Source: Oscillibacter sp. (GTDB lineage Bacteria; Bacillota; Clostridia; Oscillospirales; Oscillospiraceae). Taken from it: 11,262 nt of DNA. The notes below the pieces were generated by a model. The model saw only the letters and a list, made by a program, of their open reading frames with translations. It did no database searches and was not told the origin of the DNA. Below are positions 1 to 6,311 of this stretch, in pieces. The position numbers and the translations under genes were made by a program. Position 1 is the first letter of the stretch. Every line of letters starts with the position of its first letter. The stretch spans positions 1 to 11,262 of the forward strand of contig DNFA01000072.1 of assembly GCA_003487665.1 (NCBI GenBank). Direction: 5' to 3'.

Positions 1-9
1 AAACCGTGT

Positions 10-67
10 CTGCCCTTGTCAAGCGATGGTATCTTCCCTCCGATACTTGTAACCGGGCAGGTTTTTT
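10..67 (+). terminator. Possible terminator of a gene left of the window
   Basis: On the plus strand CTGCCC (10-15) can pair with GGGCAG (55-60), and the 3' arm is followed at once by G and six T (62-67). Inside the outer stem, GTATC (29-33) pairs with GATAC (42-46) around an 8-nt loop. This has the shape of a branched intrinsic terminator, or the 3' end of a structured RNA whose start lies outside the window. I do not recognise an RNA family. It would end a plus-strand transcript converging on the nucleoside transporter operon. The loop region is longer than usual, so confidence is limited. Confidence 0.4.
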
Positions 68-76
68 GACAGTCTG

Positions 77-105
77 AGACCTCCCGTCCGATGGACGGGA
101 GGTCT
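77..105 (-). terminator. Stem-loop at the end of the nupOPQ operon
   Basis: AGACCTCCCGTCC (77-89) and GGACGGGAGGTCT (93-105) form a perfect 13-bp stem with a 3-nt loop, starting 26 bp beyond the nupQ stop codon. It is the only strong hairpin downstream of the operon on the minus strand. No T-run follows the stem on that strand; an A-run lies there instead. It may therefore act as a 3'-end stabiliser or a poor intrinsic terminator. Opposing transcription ending at the T-run at 62-67 would converge here. Confidence 0.5.
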
Positions 106-131
106 GTCTGTGGGATATTACATATTGCGCG

Positions 132-1073
132 TCAGCGCTGACCCTTGTCGTAGGGGATACCCTCGGCTTTGGGTGCGCGGGACTTCTTGGAGGTGAAGGC
201 CAGCACCACCAGCGAGATGATGTAGGGCATCATGTTGTACACGGGGCTGGGAATGTTCAGGTTCTTCAGGAACTCGAAGCCCGCGTACACGTTGGACAGG
301 GCGCGGAACAGGCCGAACAGCAGCGCTGCCAGCGCGATGCGCGTGGGCTTCCACTGGCCGAAGATCATGACCGCCAGAGACAGGAAGCCGAAGCCGGCCA
401 CGCCGTACTCAAACCGCCACTCGGACACGCCGGCGGTGATGAACACGATGCCGCCCAGACCGCCCAGCATGCCGGAGATCAGCACGCCCGCCCAGCGCAT
501 CTTGTACACGTTGATACCCACGGAGTCCGCCGCCTGGGGATGCTCGCCGCAGGCCATGAGGCGCAGGCCGAAGCGGGTCTTGTACAGCGCCACATAGGCC
601 GCGATCAGCAGCAGCAGCGTCACCAGCATGAACCAGCTGAACTCGAAGGAACCGATGTTCACCAGGAACGCCTTCTTCGCGCCGGCGTACTGGATGGTGG
701 AGGACACGTCGTCGGGGTTGGCCGCGGTGTTGATGGCCTTGACGATAACGGTGGCGCCCGCGGTGCCCAGCATGTTCAGCGCCGTACCGACGATGGTCTG
801 ATCCGCCTTGAAGTTGATGCAGGCCACAGCCAGCAGCGACGAATACACCGTACCGGCCAGCGCCGCCGCCAGCAGCACCACGATCAGCATGGAGAAGGCG
901 GAGGAGCCGGTGGGCATATAGCGCATGGCCAGCGCACCGCCCAGAGCGCCCATGATCATCACGCCCTCAAGACCCAGGTTGATGACGCCGGAGTGCTCGG
1001 AGAAGCAGCCGCCCAGCGCCACAAGGATCAGCACGGAGGCGAAGGTCAATGTATATTGCAGCAGCAGTACCAT
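132..1073 (-). CDS. nupQ: Nucleoside ABC transporter permease, NupQ-like
   Basis: A 313-residue integral membrane protein of the BPD_transp_2 permease family (LivH/RbsC-like), which builds the membrane channel of BMP-linked nucleoside importers. Hydrophobic segments run through most of the chain. The N-terminal part holds the family-typical stretch GLEGVMIMGALGGALA (about residues 34-49). A conserved block around GLRLMACGEHPQAADSVGI (about 170-188) resembles the cytoplasmic coupling loop that meets the ATPase in this family. The C-terminus is short and charged. The ATG shares one base with the TAA of the upstream permease gene (TAATG), so the two are probably translationally coupled. Length and order match the second permease of the B. 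subtilis nupNOPQ guanosine transporter. The substrate (nucleosides) is inferred from family and neighbours. The symbol is by homology of arrangement. Confidence 0.88.
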   Translation of the reverse strand: MVLLLQYTLTFASVLILVALGGCFSEHSGVINLGLEGVMIMGALGGALAMRYMPTGSSAFSMLIVVLLAAALAGTVYSSLLAVACINFKADQTIVGTALNMLGTAGATVIVKAINTAANPDDVSSTIQYAGAKKAFLVNIGSFEFSWFMLVTLLLLIAAYVALYKTRFGLRLMACGEHPQAADSVGINVYKMRWAGVLISGMLGGLGGIVFITAGVSEWRFEYGVAGFGFLSLAVMIFGQWKPTRIALAALLFGLFRALSNVYAGFEFLKNLNIPSPVYNMMPYIISLVVLAFTSKKSRAPKAEGIPYDKGQR

Positions 1074-2230
1074 TACTGATCGCCTCCTTTCCCGTTGTCG
1101 GAGACTTCAGGCGTTTGCGCCCGCTCCTTTTCCTTCAGTGCCGCCTTTTCCTCGCGCTTGGCGATGGCGGTATTCATGGCGTACTTCATGAACAGCACGA
1201 AGCCGCACAGGTAGATGATGATGGAGGAGATCAGATCGGAGATCTGCGCGCAGTACATGCTCTTATCCACATACGCGCCGCCGGCGGTGATATGCTGGAT
1301 GAAGAAGGAGGCCAGGATCGCGCCGATGGGGTTCAGGCCGCCCAGGAAGGCCGCCGCGATGCCATTGAAGCCCATGCCCGGCACGGAGGAGGTGGAGCAC
1401 TGCCACTGCTCGTAGCCGGTGAGATACAGCATAGCCGCGCCCAGACCGGCCAGCATGCCGGAGATGGCCAGCGTCATGATGATGTTGCGCTTTTCGGCCA
1501 TGCCGCAGTACTTGGCGGCGTTCTTGTTGTTGCCGGTGGCCCGCAGCTCGTAGCCGATGCGGGTCTTTTCCAGCACCACCCACACCAGAATGGCGATAAC
1601 GATGGACAGGGGCAGCGCCAGACCCACGTACTGGTTGCCGTTGAACAGGCTGCCCAGACCCAGAGAGGGCAGGATGGCCGAGGCATTCTTGTGGGACAGC
1701 ACGAAGGTGTAGGGACTGGTGTCCTCCTTCACCTGCGTGAGGAGCATATTGGTCAGGTAGAGGACGATCCAGTTGAGCATGATGCCGGAGATGACCTCGT
1801 TGACGTTGCAGTAGGACTTCAGCAGACCGGAGATCGCGCCCAGCAGCGCGCCGCCCAGCATGGCCAGCAGCATGCAGGGCAGCCAGCTCCAGCCCCACGC
1901 CAGCGCGGCGTACAGGCTCAGCGCCACGCCGATGCAGTACTGACCGGCCGCGCCGATGTTGAACAGGCCGACCTTGTACGCAAACAGGATGGACAGGGAG
2001 CACATCAGCAGGGGCGCGGTCTTGACAAGGGTGTTGCCCAGGTACTTGACCTGCGTTTCCGGCTTGCTGTATGTAAGGAAGTTCTTCATAACGTCGGTGA
2101 TGGCTTCGCCGGCGCCGTCGGGGTTGATGAACAGCAGCACGATATAGCCGATGAGCAGACCCAGGATCACGCACACAAGGGACGCCAGCAGCGACTGCAC
2201 CCCGTTATTTTTCAGGATGTTCTTTTTCAT
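1073..2230 (-). CDS. nupP: Nucleoside ABC transporter permease, NupP-like
   Basis: A 385-residue polytopic membrane protein, the first of two BPD_transp_2 permeases. A hydrophobic segment follows MKKN after about ten residues, and further membrane segments continue to about residue 350. The tail (about 351-385) is highly charged, rich in Lys and Glu, and probably cytoplasmic. The motif GYELRATGNNKNAAKYCGM (about 230-250) is the permease coupling region typical of this family, and the same block appears in the neighbouring NupQ-like protein. Its ATG overlaps the TGA of the ATPase gene by four bases (ATGA), so the start is well fixed and translation is probably coupled. It should form a heterodimeric channel with the downstream permease, driven by the upstream ATPase. 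Confidence 0.88.
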   Translation of the reverse strand: MKKNILKNNGVQSLLASLVCVILGLLIGYIVLLFINPDGAGEAITDVMKNFLTYSKPETQVKYLGNTLVKTAPLLMCSLSILFAYKVGLFNIGAAGQYCIGVALSLYAALAWGWSWLPCMLLAMLGGALLGAISGLLKSYCNVNEVISGIMLNWIVLYLTNMLLTQVKEDTSPYTFVLSHKNASAILPSLGLGSLFNGNQYVGLALPLSIVIAILVWVVLEKTRIGYELRATGNNKNAAKYCGMAEKRNIIMTLAISGMLAGLGAAMLYLTGYEQWQCSTSSVPGMGFNGIAAAFLGGLNPIGAILASFFIQHITAGGAYVDKSMYCAQISDLISSIIIYLCGFVLFMKYAMNTAIAKREEKAALKEKERAQTPEVSDNGKGGDQ

Positions 2231-3765
2231 GCCGTCACCTCGTCTCTCTTGGCGCCCGCCATATACAGACCCAGCTCCTCCTGCGTGGTCTTTTTGGGGT
2301 CAAGCTCGCCCACGATCTCACCCTCGTACATGACGAGGATGCGGTCGGGTACGTCCATGACCTCATCCAGCTCCAGCGATACCAGCAGCACGGCCTTGCC
2401 CGCGTCGCGCTGCGCCACCAGCTGCTTGTGGATGTACTCGATGGCGCCCACGTCCAGACCGCGGGTGGGCTGCACCGCCACCAGCAGCTCGGGATCCTTG
2501 TCGATCTCGCGGGCGACGATGGCCTTCTGCTGGTTGCCGCCGGACATGCTGCGGGCGATGGTGATGGGACCCTGTCCGCTGCGGACGTCGTACTGCTCGA
2601 TGAGCTTTTCCGCGTACTTGCGGATGTTATCCCGGCGCAGGAAGCCCGCCTTGTCGGTGAACTCCGGCTCGAAATAGCGCTCCAGCACCAGATTGTCCTC
2701 CAGGGAGTAATCCAGCACCAGACCGTACTTGTGGCGATCCTCAGGGATGTGGGACATGCCCATGATGTTCCGCTTGCGGATGGGCATTTTGGTGATGTCC
2801 TGCCCGTTGAGGGTGATCTTGCCGGACACCACCGGCTCAAGACCGGTCAGGCCGTAGACAAACTCCGTCTGGCCGTTGCCGTCGATACCGGCGAGGCAGA
2901 CGATCTCGCCCCGGCGCACCTGCAGGCTCACGTCCTTGACGGCGTTGTTCTTGTGCATCTTGCTGGCCACGGTCATGTGGGACACGTCCAGCACCACCTC
3001 GCCGGGCTGGGCGGGCTTCTTCTCCACGTGGAAGCTGACATCGCGCCCCACCATCATGGAGGAAAGCTGCTCCATGGTGGTGTTCTTCGTCTCCACGGTG
3101 CCGATGTACTTGCCCTTGCGCAGGACGGTGCAGCGGTCGGCCACGGCCATGATCTCGTTGAGCTTGTGGGAGATGAACAGGATGCTCTTGCCCTCGGCGG
3201 CCAGATTCTTCATGATCTGCATCAGCTCGTCGATCTCCTGGGGCGTCAGCACGGCGGTGGGCTCGTCGAAGATGAGGATCTCGTTGTCGCGGTAGAGCAT
3301 CTTCAGGATCTCGGTGCGCTGCTGCATACCCACGGTGATGTCCTCGATCAGCGCGTCCGGGTCGATCTTCAGGCCGTATTTCTCGCTGAGCGCGATGACC
3401 TTCTCCCGGGCCTCCTTCTTTTGCAGGAAGCCGCATTTTGTGGGCTCCACGCCCATGATGATGTTGTCCAGCACGGTGAAGCATTCCACCAGCTTGAAGT
3501 GCTGGTGCACCATGCCGATGCCCAGCGCGTTGGCGTCGTTGGGATCCTTGATGGATACCTCCACGCCGTCCTTCTTGATGATGCCCTCCTCGGCCTGATA
3601 CAGGCCGAACAGCACGCTCATCAGCGTGGATTTGCCCGCGCCGTTTTCGCCCAGCAGGGCGTGGATCTCACCCTTCTTCAGCTGAAGCGTGATGTCGTCG
3701 TTGGCGATGATACCGGGAAACCGCTTTGTGATGTGCAGCATTTCGATTGCAAACGGTGTGTCCAA
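2227..3765 (-). CDS. nupO: Nucleoside ABC transporter ATP-binding protein, NupO-like
   Basis: A 512-residue cytoplasmic ATPase with two ABC domains in tandem, as in RbsA and NupO. Domain 1 has Walker A GENGAGKS (39-46), a signature region VGMQQR (145-150), Walker B LIFDEP (164-169) and H-loop His200. Domain 2 has a reduced Walker A, GIDGNGQT (293-300), a clear signature MSGGNQQK (407-414), and LLVAVQPTRGLD (427-438), where Gln stands in for the catalytic Glu. This asymmetry is normal for double-domain importers of this class. The start is TTG at 3763-3765, preceded by GGGAGGG (plus-strand 3773-3779) with 7-nt spacing. No in-frame ATG comes earlier with a better site. It is the first gene of nupO-nupP-nupQ and probably supplies energy for nucleosides delivered by the lipoprotein encoded upstream. 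Confidence 0.92.
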   Translation of the reverse strand: MDTPFAIEMLHITKRFPGIIANDDITLQLKKGEIHALLGENGAGKSTLMSVLFGLYQAEEGIIKKDGVEVSIKDPNDANALGIGMVHQHFKLVECFTVLDNIIMGVEPTKCGFLQKKEAREKVIALSEKYGLKIDPDALIEDITVGMQQRTEILKMLYRDNEILIFDEPTAVLTPQEIDELMQIMKNLAAEGKSILFISHKLNEIMAVADRCTVLRKGKYIGTVETKNTTMEQLSSMMVGRDVSFHVEKKPAQPGEVVLDVSHMTVASKMHKNNAVKDVSLQVRRGEIVCLAGIDGNGQTEFVYGLTGLEPVVSGKITLNGQDITKMPIRKRNIMGMSHIPEDRHKYGLVLDYSLEDNLVLERYFEPEFTDKAGFLRRDNIRKYAEKLIEQYDVRSGQGPITIARSMSGGNQQKAIVAREIDKDPELLVAVQPTRGLDVGAIEYIHKQLVAQRDAGKAVLLVSLELDEVMDVPDRILVMYEGEIVGELDPKKTTQEELGLYMAGAKRDEVTA

Positions 3766-3772
3766 GTTTTCG

Positions 3773-3779
3773 CCCTCCC
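3773..3779 (-). promoter_or_regulatory. Ribosome binding site fixing the TTG start of nupO
   Basis: The minus strand reads GGGAGGG, seven bases before a TTG codon. It is the only good Shine-Dalgarno match near the start of the ATPase, and it supports TTG over the downstream ATG at codon 9. Confidence 0.65.
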
Positions 3780-3843
3780 TTCCGTTTTATGGCCCGCCGC
3801 TTTTCGCATCCGCGGGGACGGAAACCACAATATAGATAATAGT

Positions 3844-3878
3844 AGTATACTATACTTTGTCCCATAAAGCAAAGACAA
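3844..3878 (-). promoter_or_regulatory. Probable promoter of nupO-nupP-nupQ
   Basis: On the minus strand TTGCTT (3867-3872) and TATACT (3844-3849) are separated by 17 bp. An overlapping alternative is TTGTCT (3873-3878) with TATAGT (3849-3854) and 18 bp. The -10 lies inside the 10-bp palindrome TAGTATACTA (3843-3852). A further inverted repeat, TTTGTC (3856-3861) with GACAAA (3874-3879), spans the spacer and -35 and could be an operator. The predicted start, near 3837, gives a leader of about 70 nt. The promoter lies beyond the lipoprotein terminator, so the ATPase and permeases can be expressed separately from the lipoprotein. Confidence 0.5.
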
Positions 3879-3882
3879 ATTA

Positions 3883-3902
3883 GTGAAATCTGCCTGTTTC
3901 AC
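3883..3902. repeat. Inverted repeat upstream of the nupO promoter
   Basis: GTGAAA (3883-3888) and TTTCAC (3897-3902) are perfect 6-bp inverted arms around an 8-bp spacer. They sit just upstream of the -35 region, a usual place for an activator or repressor site. No family can be assigned. Confidence 0.3.
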
Positions 3903-3939
3903 CGCTGAATTTCATTCCCGGCACCGAAATGGAAAAAAA

Positions 3940-4022
3940 GAAAGACCGCCGAAGCAAATAAAGAAAGACCGCCGAAGCAAAAAAGAAAGACCGCCGAAGC
4001 AAAAAAGAAAGACCGCCGAAGC
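3940..4022. repeat. Tandem array of four terminator half-sites
   Basis: The 16-mer GAAAGACCGCCGAAGC occurs at 3940-3955, 3963-3978, 3985-4000 and 4007-4022. The linkers are A-rich and 6-7 bp long, giving periods of 23, 22 and 22 bp. On the transcribed minus strand each copy reads as the UUCG loop, the 3' arm of the lipoprotein terminator and its T-tract. Only one 5' arm exists (GCGGTC, 4021-4026). The array therefore looks like serial duplication of the terminator's 3' half rather than four complete hairpins. Spacers are too short and uniform for CRISPR. Confidence 0.9.
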
Positions 4023-4033
4023 GGTCTTTCTTT
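4004..4033 (-). terminator. Intrinsic terminator of the BMP lipoprotein gene
   Basis: AAAGAAAGACCGC (4004-4016) and GCGGTCTTTCTTT (4021-4033) form a 13-bp perfect stem. On the minus strand the loop reads TTCG, a very stable tetraloop, and the stem is followed by a T-tract. It begins 20 bp after the stop codon. The same 5' arm could also pair with the repeated 3' arms further downstream at 3940-4006. Confidence 0.88.
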
Positions 4034-4053
4034 ATGACAGGTTAAGTACAGAC

Positions 4054-5310
4054 TTACTTGATCTGACCCTGCTCGTCAACGGTGATCACGGTGGCGAAGT
4101 CCTTGGCAGCCTTGGTAACGTCGTTGCTGACGGTCAGAGTGCCATCGAACATGGCCTTTACCAGAGTCTTGTAGTCGTCCTGAGTGAACGCGCCGTCAGC
4201 CCACTGGGTGGACTCCATGGGGATCTGGACGTAGTTCAGAGCGGGATCGTCAGCGGAGACCAGACCCAGAGTGGCGATCTTGCCGGCGTAGTTAGCCCAG
4301 TTGCCATTGACGATAACGTCGGTCAGGGTGTCATAGGTGGCGGGATACAGACCCTTCATGGCGGAGGTCACGGTCAGAGCCTTGTAGCCGTCGATGGTAG
4401 CCTGATCAGCGCCCTCGCCGGCGGCGTAGTTGGCGATGACACCGGCCTGGTCAACGTCAACACCGATGACCTTGGCGCCCTCGACCTTCTTGGCAGCGTC
4501 CACAGCGGAGGTGTAGATACCGCCGCCGCAGGCGAACACGACCTGCGTGCCGCCGGCATACCAGGTATCCATCTTAGCGGTGATGTCAGCATCGCCGAAG
4601 AACTGACCGCCGTACACATAGTTGACCTTCACATCGGTCAGCTTCAGCTCGGCAGCGGCAGCATCAACGCCCTGCACAAAGCCGTAGCCATAGCGGACAA
4701 CAGCGGGGACAGCCATGCCGCCCAGGAAGCCCAGGTTCTTGTAGCCCAGCTTCACAGCAGCGTAGCCGGCCATGTAGCCGCACAGCTCTTCCTGATAGAT
4801 GGCGCAGTACACGTTGCTCATATCAACGTAGGTGGCCAGATCCCAGTTGTCGGGATTGTAGTCGTACTCCTCGCCCTTGGCGGCCACACCGGCCTCCAGC
4901 AGGTCGCCCTTGCCCACGTCCAGCGCGATGAACTTCACGTCCTTGTGCTGGGGAGCAGTCTCAACGATGGCGCCGCCGAAGGCATAGCCGGGCATCACGA
5001 TGACGTTGTAGCCCTGATCAATGGCGCTCTCGATCATAGCCACACGGTCGGCGGTGTTGTCGCCGGCGGGCTTGAAGTAGGAGAACTCGATCTTGTTGGC
5101 ATCGGCAAACGCCTTGCAGGCCTCGTAGGTGGTCTGGTTGAAGGACTGGTCGGTGATATCACCGTAGTCGGTGATCATGGCGACCTTATAGGTCGTCTCG
5201 TTGGTGTCGCCCTGGTTGCCGTCGGTCTTGGCATCGTCCTTCTTATCGCCGCAGGCGACCAGGGACAGAGCCATAACCAGAGCCAGGATCATAGCAAGAA
5301 ACTTTTTCAT
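4054..5310 (-). CDS. bmpA: BMP-family nucleoside-binding lipoprotein
   Basis: A 418-residue secreted lipoprotein of the BMP/PnrA (Med) family, the substrate-capture part of a nucleoside ABC importer. The signal peptide begins MKKFLAM and ends in a lipobox, LVAC, with the lipidated Cys at residue 20. A charged Asp/Lys/Asn/Thr-rich linker (about 21-40) then leads to the binding domain. Family marks include DYGDITDQSFNQ (about 48-59), the Gly-rich CGGGIYTSAVDAAK, and VIGVDVDQ, which in relatives contacts the ligand. The ATG is preceded by GAGGAAGG (plus-strand 5321-5328) at 10-nt spacing. It has its own promoter and terminator, so it can be made in excess over the membrane subunits, as binding proteins usually are. 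In B. subtilis the matching protein is NupN. Purine nucleosides are the likely ligand, supported by the adjacent deoD; exact specificity cannot be read from the sequence. Confidence 0.92.
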   Translation of the reverse strand: MKKFLAMILALVMALSLVACGDKKDDAKTDGNQGDTNETTYKVAMITDYGDITDQSFNQTTYEACKAFADANKIEFSYFKPAGDNTADRVAMIESAIDQGYNVIVMPGYAFGGAIVETAPQHKDVKFIALDVGKGDLLEAGVAAKGEEYDYNPDNWDLATYVDMSNVYCAIYQEELCGYMAGYAAVKLGYKNLGFLGGMAVPAVVRYGYGFVQGVDAAAAELKLTDVKVNYVYGGQFFGDADITAKMDTWYAGGTQVVFACGGGIYTSAVDAAKKVEGAKVIGVDVDQAGVIANYAAGEGADQATIDGYKALTVTSAMKGLYPATYDTLTDVIVNGNWANYAGKIATLGLVSADDPALNYVQIPMESTQWADGAFTQDDYKTLVKAMFDGTLTVSNDVTKAAKDFATVITVDEQGQIK

Positions 5311-5343
5311 AGTTATTCTACCTTCCTCATTTTTTTATTTTCA

Positions 5344-5355
5344 CGCCTTGCGGCG
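5344..5355 (-). other. Small GNRA-loop hairpin in the bmpA leader
   Basis: On the minus strand CGCC, GCAA and GGCG form a 4-bp stem with a GCAA tetraloop, between the 5' stem-loop and the ribosome binding site of bmpA. It is short and could be chance, but it is thermodynamically sound. Confidence 0.3.
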
Positions 5356-5371
5356 GGAAAACCGGTATTTC

Positions 5372-5399
5372 GGCACGGGGAAGATCTTCCCCCTGTGCC
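5372..5399 (-). other. 5'-terminal stem-loop of the bmpA transcript
   Basis: The 16-base palindrome GGGGAAGATCTTCCCC (5377-5392) is flanked by GGCAC (5372-5376) and GTGCC (5395-5399), with a 2-nt bulge. Placing +1 seven bases beyond the bmpA -10 box puts the first transcribed base at 5399, so the RNA would begin with this stem. A 5'-terminal stem is a known way to protect mRNA from 5'-end-dependent decay. No terminator T-run or riboswitch motif accompanies it. Confidence 0.5.
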
Positions 5400-5405
5400 C
5401 TGTGC

Positions 5406-5434
5406 ATTATAGCAGGGTTTTTCGCCTTTGGCAA
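5406..5434 (-). promoter_or_regulatory. Strong sigma-A-type promoter of bmpA
   Basis: On the minus strand TTGCCA (5429-5434) and a perfect TATAAT (5406-5411) are separated by exactly 17 bp. The spacing and -10 are consensus. The predicted start near 5399 gives an 89-nt leader before the lipoprotein ATG. This makes the lipoprotein gene independent of the deoC-deoD promoter. Confidence 0.8.
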
Positions 5435-5460
5435 GGGAAAAGCGCATTTTGCGGGCGAAT

Positions 5461-5516
5461 TGTAAACAAATGTAATCAAAAATTTACACTTTGTTTCTAC
5501 AAAACGCACAAATGTA
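5461..5516. promoter_or_regulatory. AT-rich region with repeats upstream of bmpA promoter
   Basis: This stretch is far richer in A and T than its surroundings and lies 27-82 bp upstream of the bmpA -35. It holds an inverted pair, TGTAAA (5461-5466) with TTTACA (5483-5488), and two direct copies of ACAAATGTA (5466-5474 and 5508-5516). The copies start 42 bp apart, about four helical turns. It may be an upstream activating element or a regulator-binding region. The first part only loosely resembles a catabolite-response element, lacking the central CG. Confidence 0.35.
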
Positions 5517-5529
5517 CCGCTGATGACGA

Positions 5530-5555
5530 CAGCACAGCGGTCGTCCGCTGTGCTG
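5530..5555 (-). terminator. Hairpin after deoD, possible terminator
   Basis: CAGCACAGCGG (5530-5540) and CCGCTGTGCTG (5545-5555) form a perfect 11-bp stem with a 4-nt loop, 12 bp past the deoD stop. On the minus strand no T-run follows directly, so intrinsic termination may be partial. It may allow some read-through from deoC-deoD into bmpA or protect the 3' end. Confidence 0.5.
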
Positions 5556-5567
5556 CCGTGCAGGTGT

Positions 5568-6287
5568 TTATTTTTTCGCAGCCATCTTGACCGCCGCCTC
5601 CAGCGCGATCTTCATCATGTTGGTGAAGGTGGTCTGGCGCTCCTCGGGGGTCAGCTCCTCGCCGGTGATCAGGTTGTCGGAGATAGAGCAGATGGCCAGC
5701 GCCCGCTTGCCGGTATAGGCGGCGGTGCAGTACAGGCCGGCGGCCTCCATCTCCACGGCCATAACGCCCATCTTGGCAAAGCGCATGTTGCGGCCGGCGG
5801 CGTCATAGAACGTGTCGGAGGAGTACAGATTGCCCACGGGCATCTTGACGCCCAGTTCCCTGGCGCTCTCCACGGCGGCCATCAGCAGGTCGAAGTCGCA
5901 GATGGGGGCGAAGGTGCCGCCCAGCTCGTACTGGCTGGCAAAGTCGGAATTGGTGCAGGCGCCCTGACCGGCCACCACGCTGCCCAGCTCCATGTCGGCG
6001 CGCATGGCGCCGGCGGTGCCCACGCGGATGATGTTGTCCACGTCGTAGTGGGTATACAGCTCATAGGAATAGATGCCCATGGACGGAATGCCCATGCCGC
6101 TGGCCATGACGGACACCGGCACGCCCTTATAGGTGCCGGTATAGCCCTGCACGCCGCGGACGTTGTTCACCAGCTTCGGCTCGGTGAGGAATGTCTCGGC
6201 AATGAATTTTGCCCGCAGGGGGTCGCCGGGCATGAGGATGGTCTTGGCGATCTCGCCTACCTGGGCGCTGTTATGGGGAGTAGACAT
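5568..6287 (-). CDS. deoD: Purine nucleoside phosphorylase, hexameric DeoD type
   Basis: A 239-residue cytosolic enzyme that splits purine (deoxy)nucleosides with phosphate into free base and (deoxy)ribose 1-phosphate. The length is normal for the hexameric PNP family. The phosphate-binding loop is GDPLRAKFIA (21-30) with Arg25. A second conserved segment is IIRVGTAGAM (86-95). The ribose-binding motif is VEMEAAG (178-184). The catalytic Asp sits in SISDN at residue 204, the same number as in the E. coli enzyme. The ATG is preceded by AAGGAGG (plus-strand 6296-6302) with 8-nt spacing. It lies 24 bp downstream of deoC and should share its transcript. Products feed purine salvage and, after conversion by a phosphopentomutase not seen here, DeoC. 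Confidence 0.95.
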   Translation of the reverse strand: MSTPHNSAQVGEIAKTILMPGDPLRAKFIAETFLTEPKLVNNVRGVQGYTGTYKGVPVSVMASGMGIPSMGIYSYELYTHYDVDNIIRVGTAGAMRADMELGSVVAGQGACTNSDFASQYELGGTFAPICDFDLLMAAVESARELGVKMPVGNLYSSDTFYDAAGRNMRFAKMGVMAVEMEAAGLYCTAAYTGKRALAICSISDNLITGEELTPEERQTTFTNMMKIALEAAVKMAAKK

Positions 6288-6311
6288 AGGGGGTGCCTCC
6301 TTATAATATAA

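Noticed and set aside
1049..3867. Long plus-strand open frames (1049-2677 and 2428-3867) opposite the transporter genes
   Set aside because: Their translations are low-complexity His/Gln/Val/Asp-rich strings typical of antisense frames in GC-rich genes. They lack ribosome sites and cross real gene boundaries.
3940..4022. CRISPR array
   Set aside because: Repeats are 16 bp with uniform A-rich gaps of 6-7 bp and no unique spacers. They match the adjacent terminator arm.
5354..5366. 13-bp sequence CGGGAAAACCGGT shared with the marR promoter region (7248-7260)
   Set aside because: A single 13-mer match between two positions of an 11-kb window is about what chance predicts, and the copies have different positions relative to promoters.
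5311..5405. Purine or other riboswitch in the bmpA leader
   Set aside because: The leader is only about 89 nt, shows no three-way junction or conserved purine-riboswitch core, and no terminator or anti-terminator pair precedes the gene.
3883..5412. Plus-strand open frame of 509 codons opposite bmpA
   Set aside because: It covers the terminator repeats and the whole lipoprotein gene in reverse and shows no domain. The minus-strand product has a signal peptide and family motifs.
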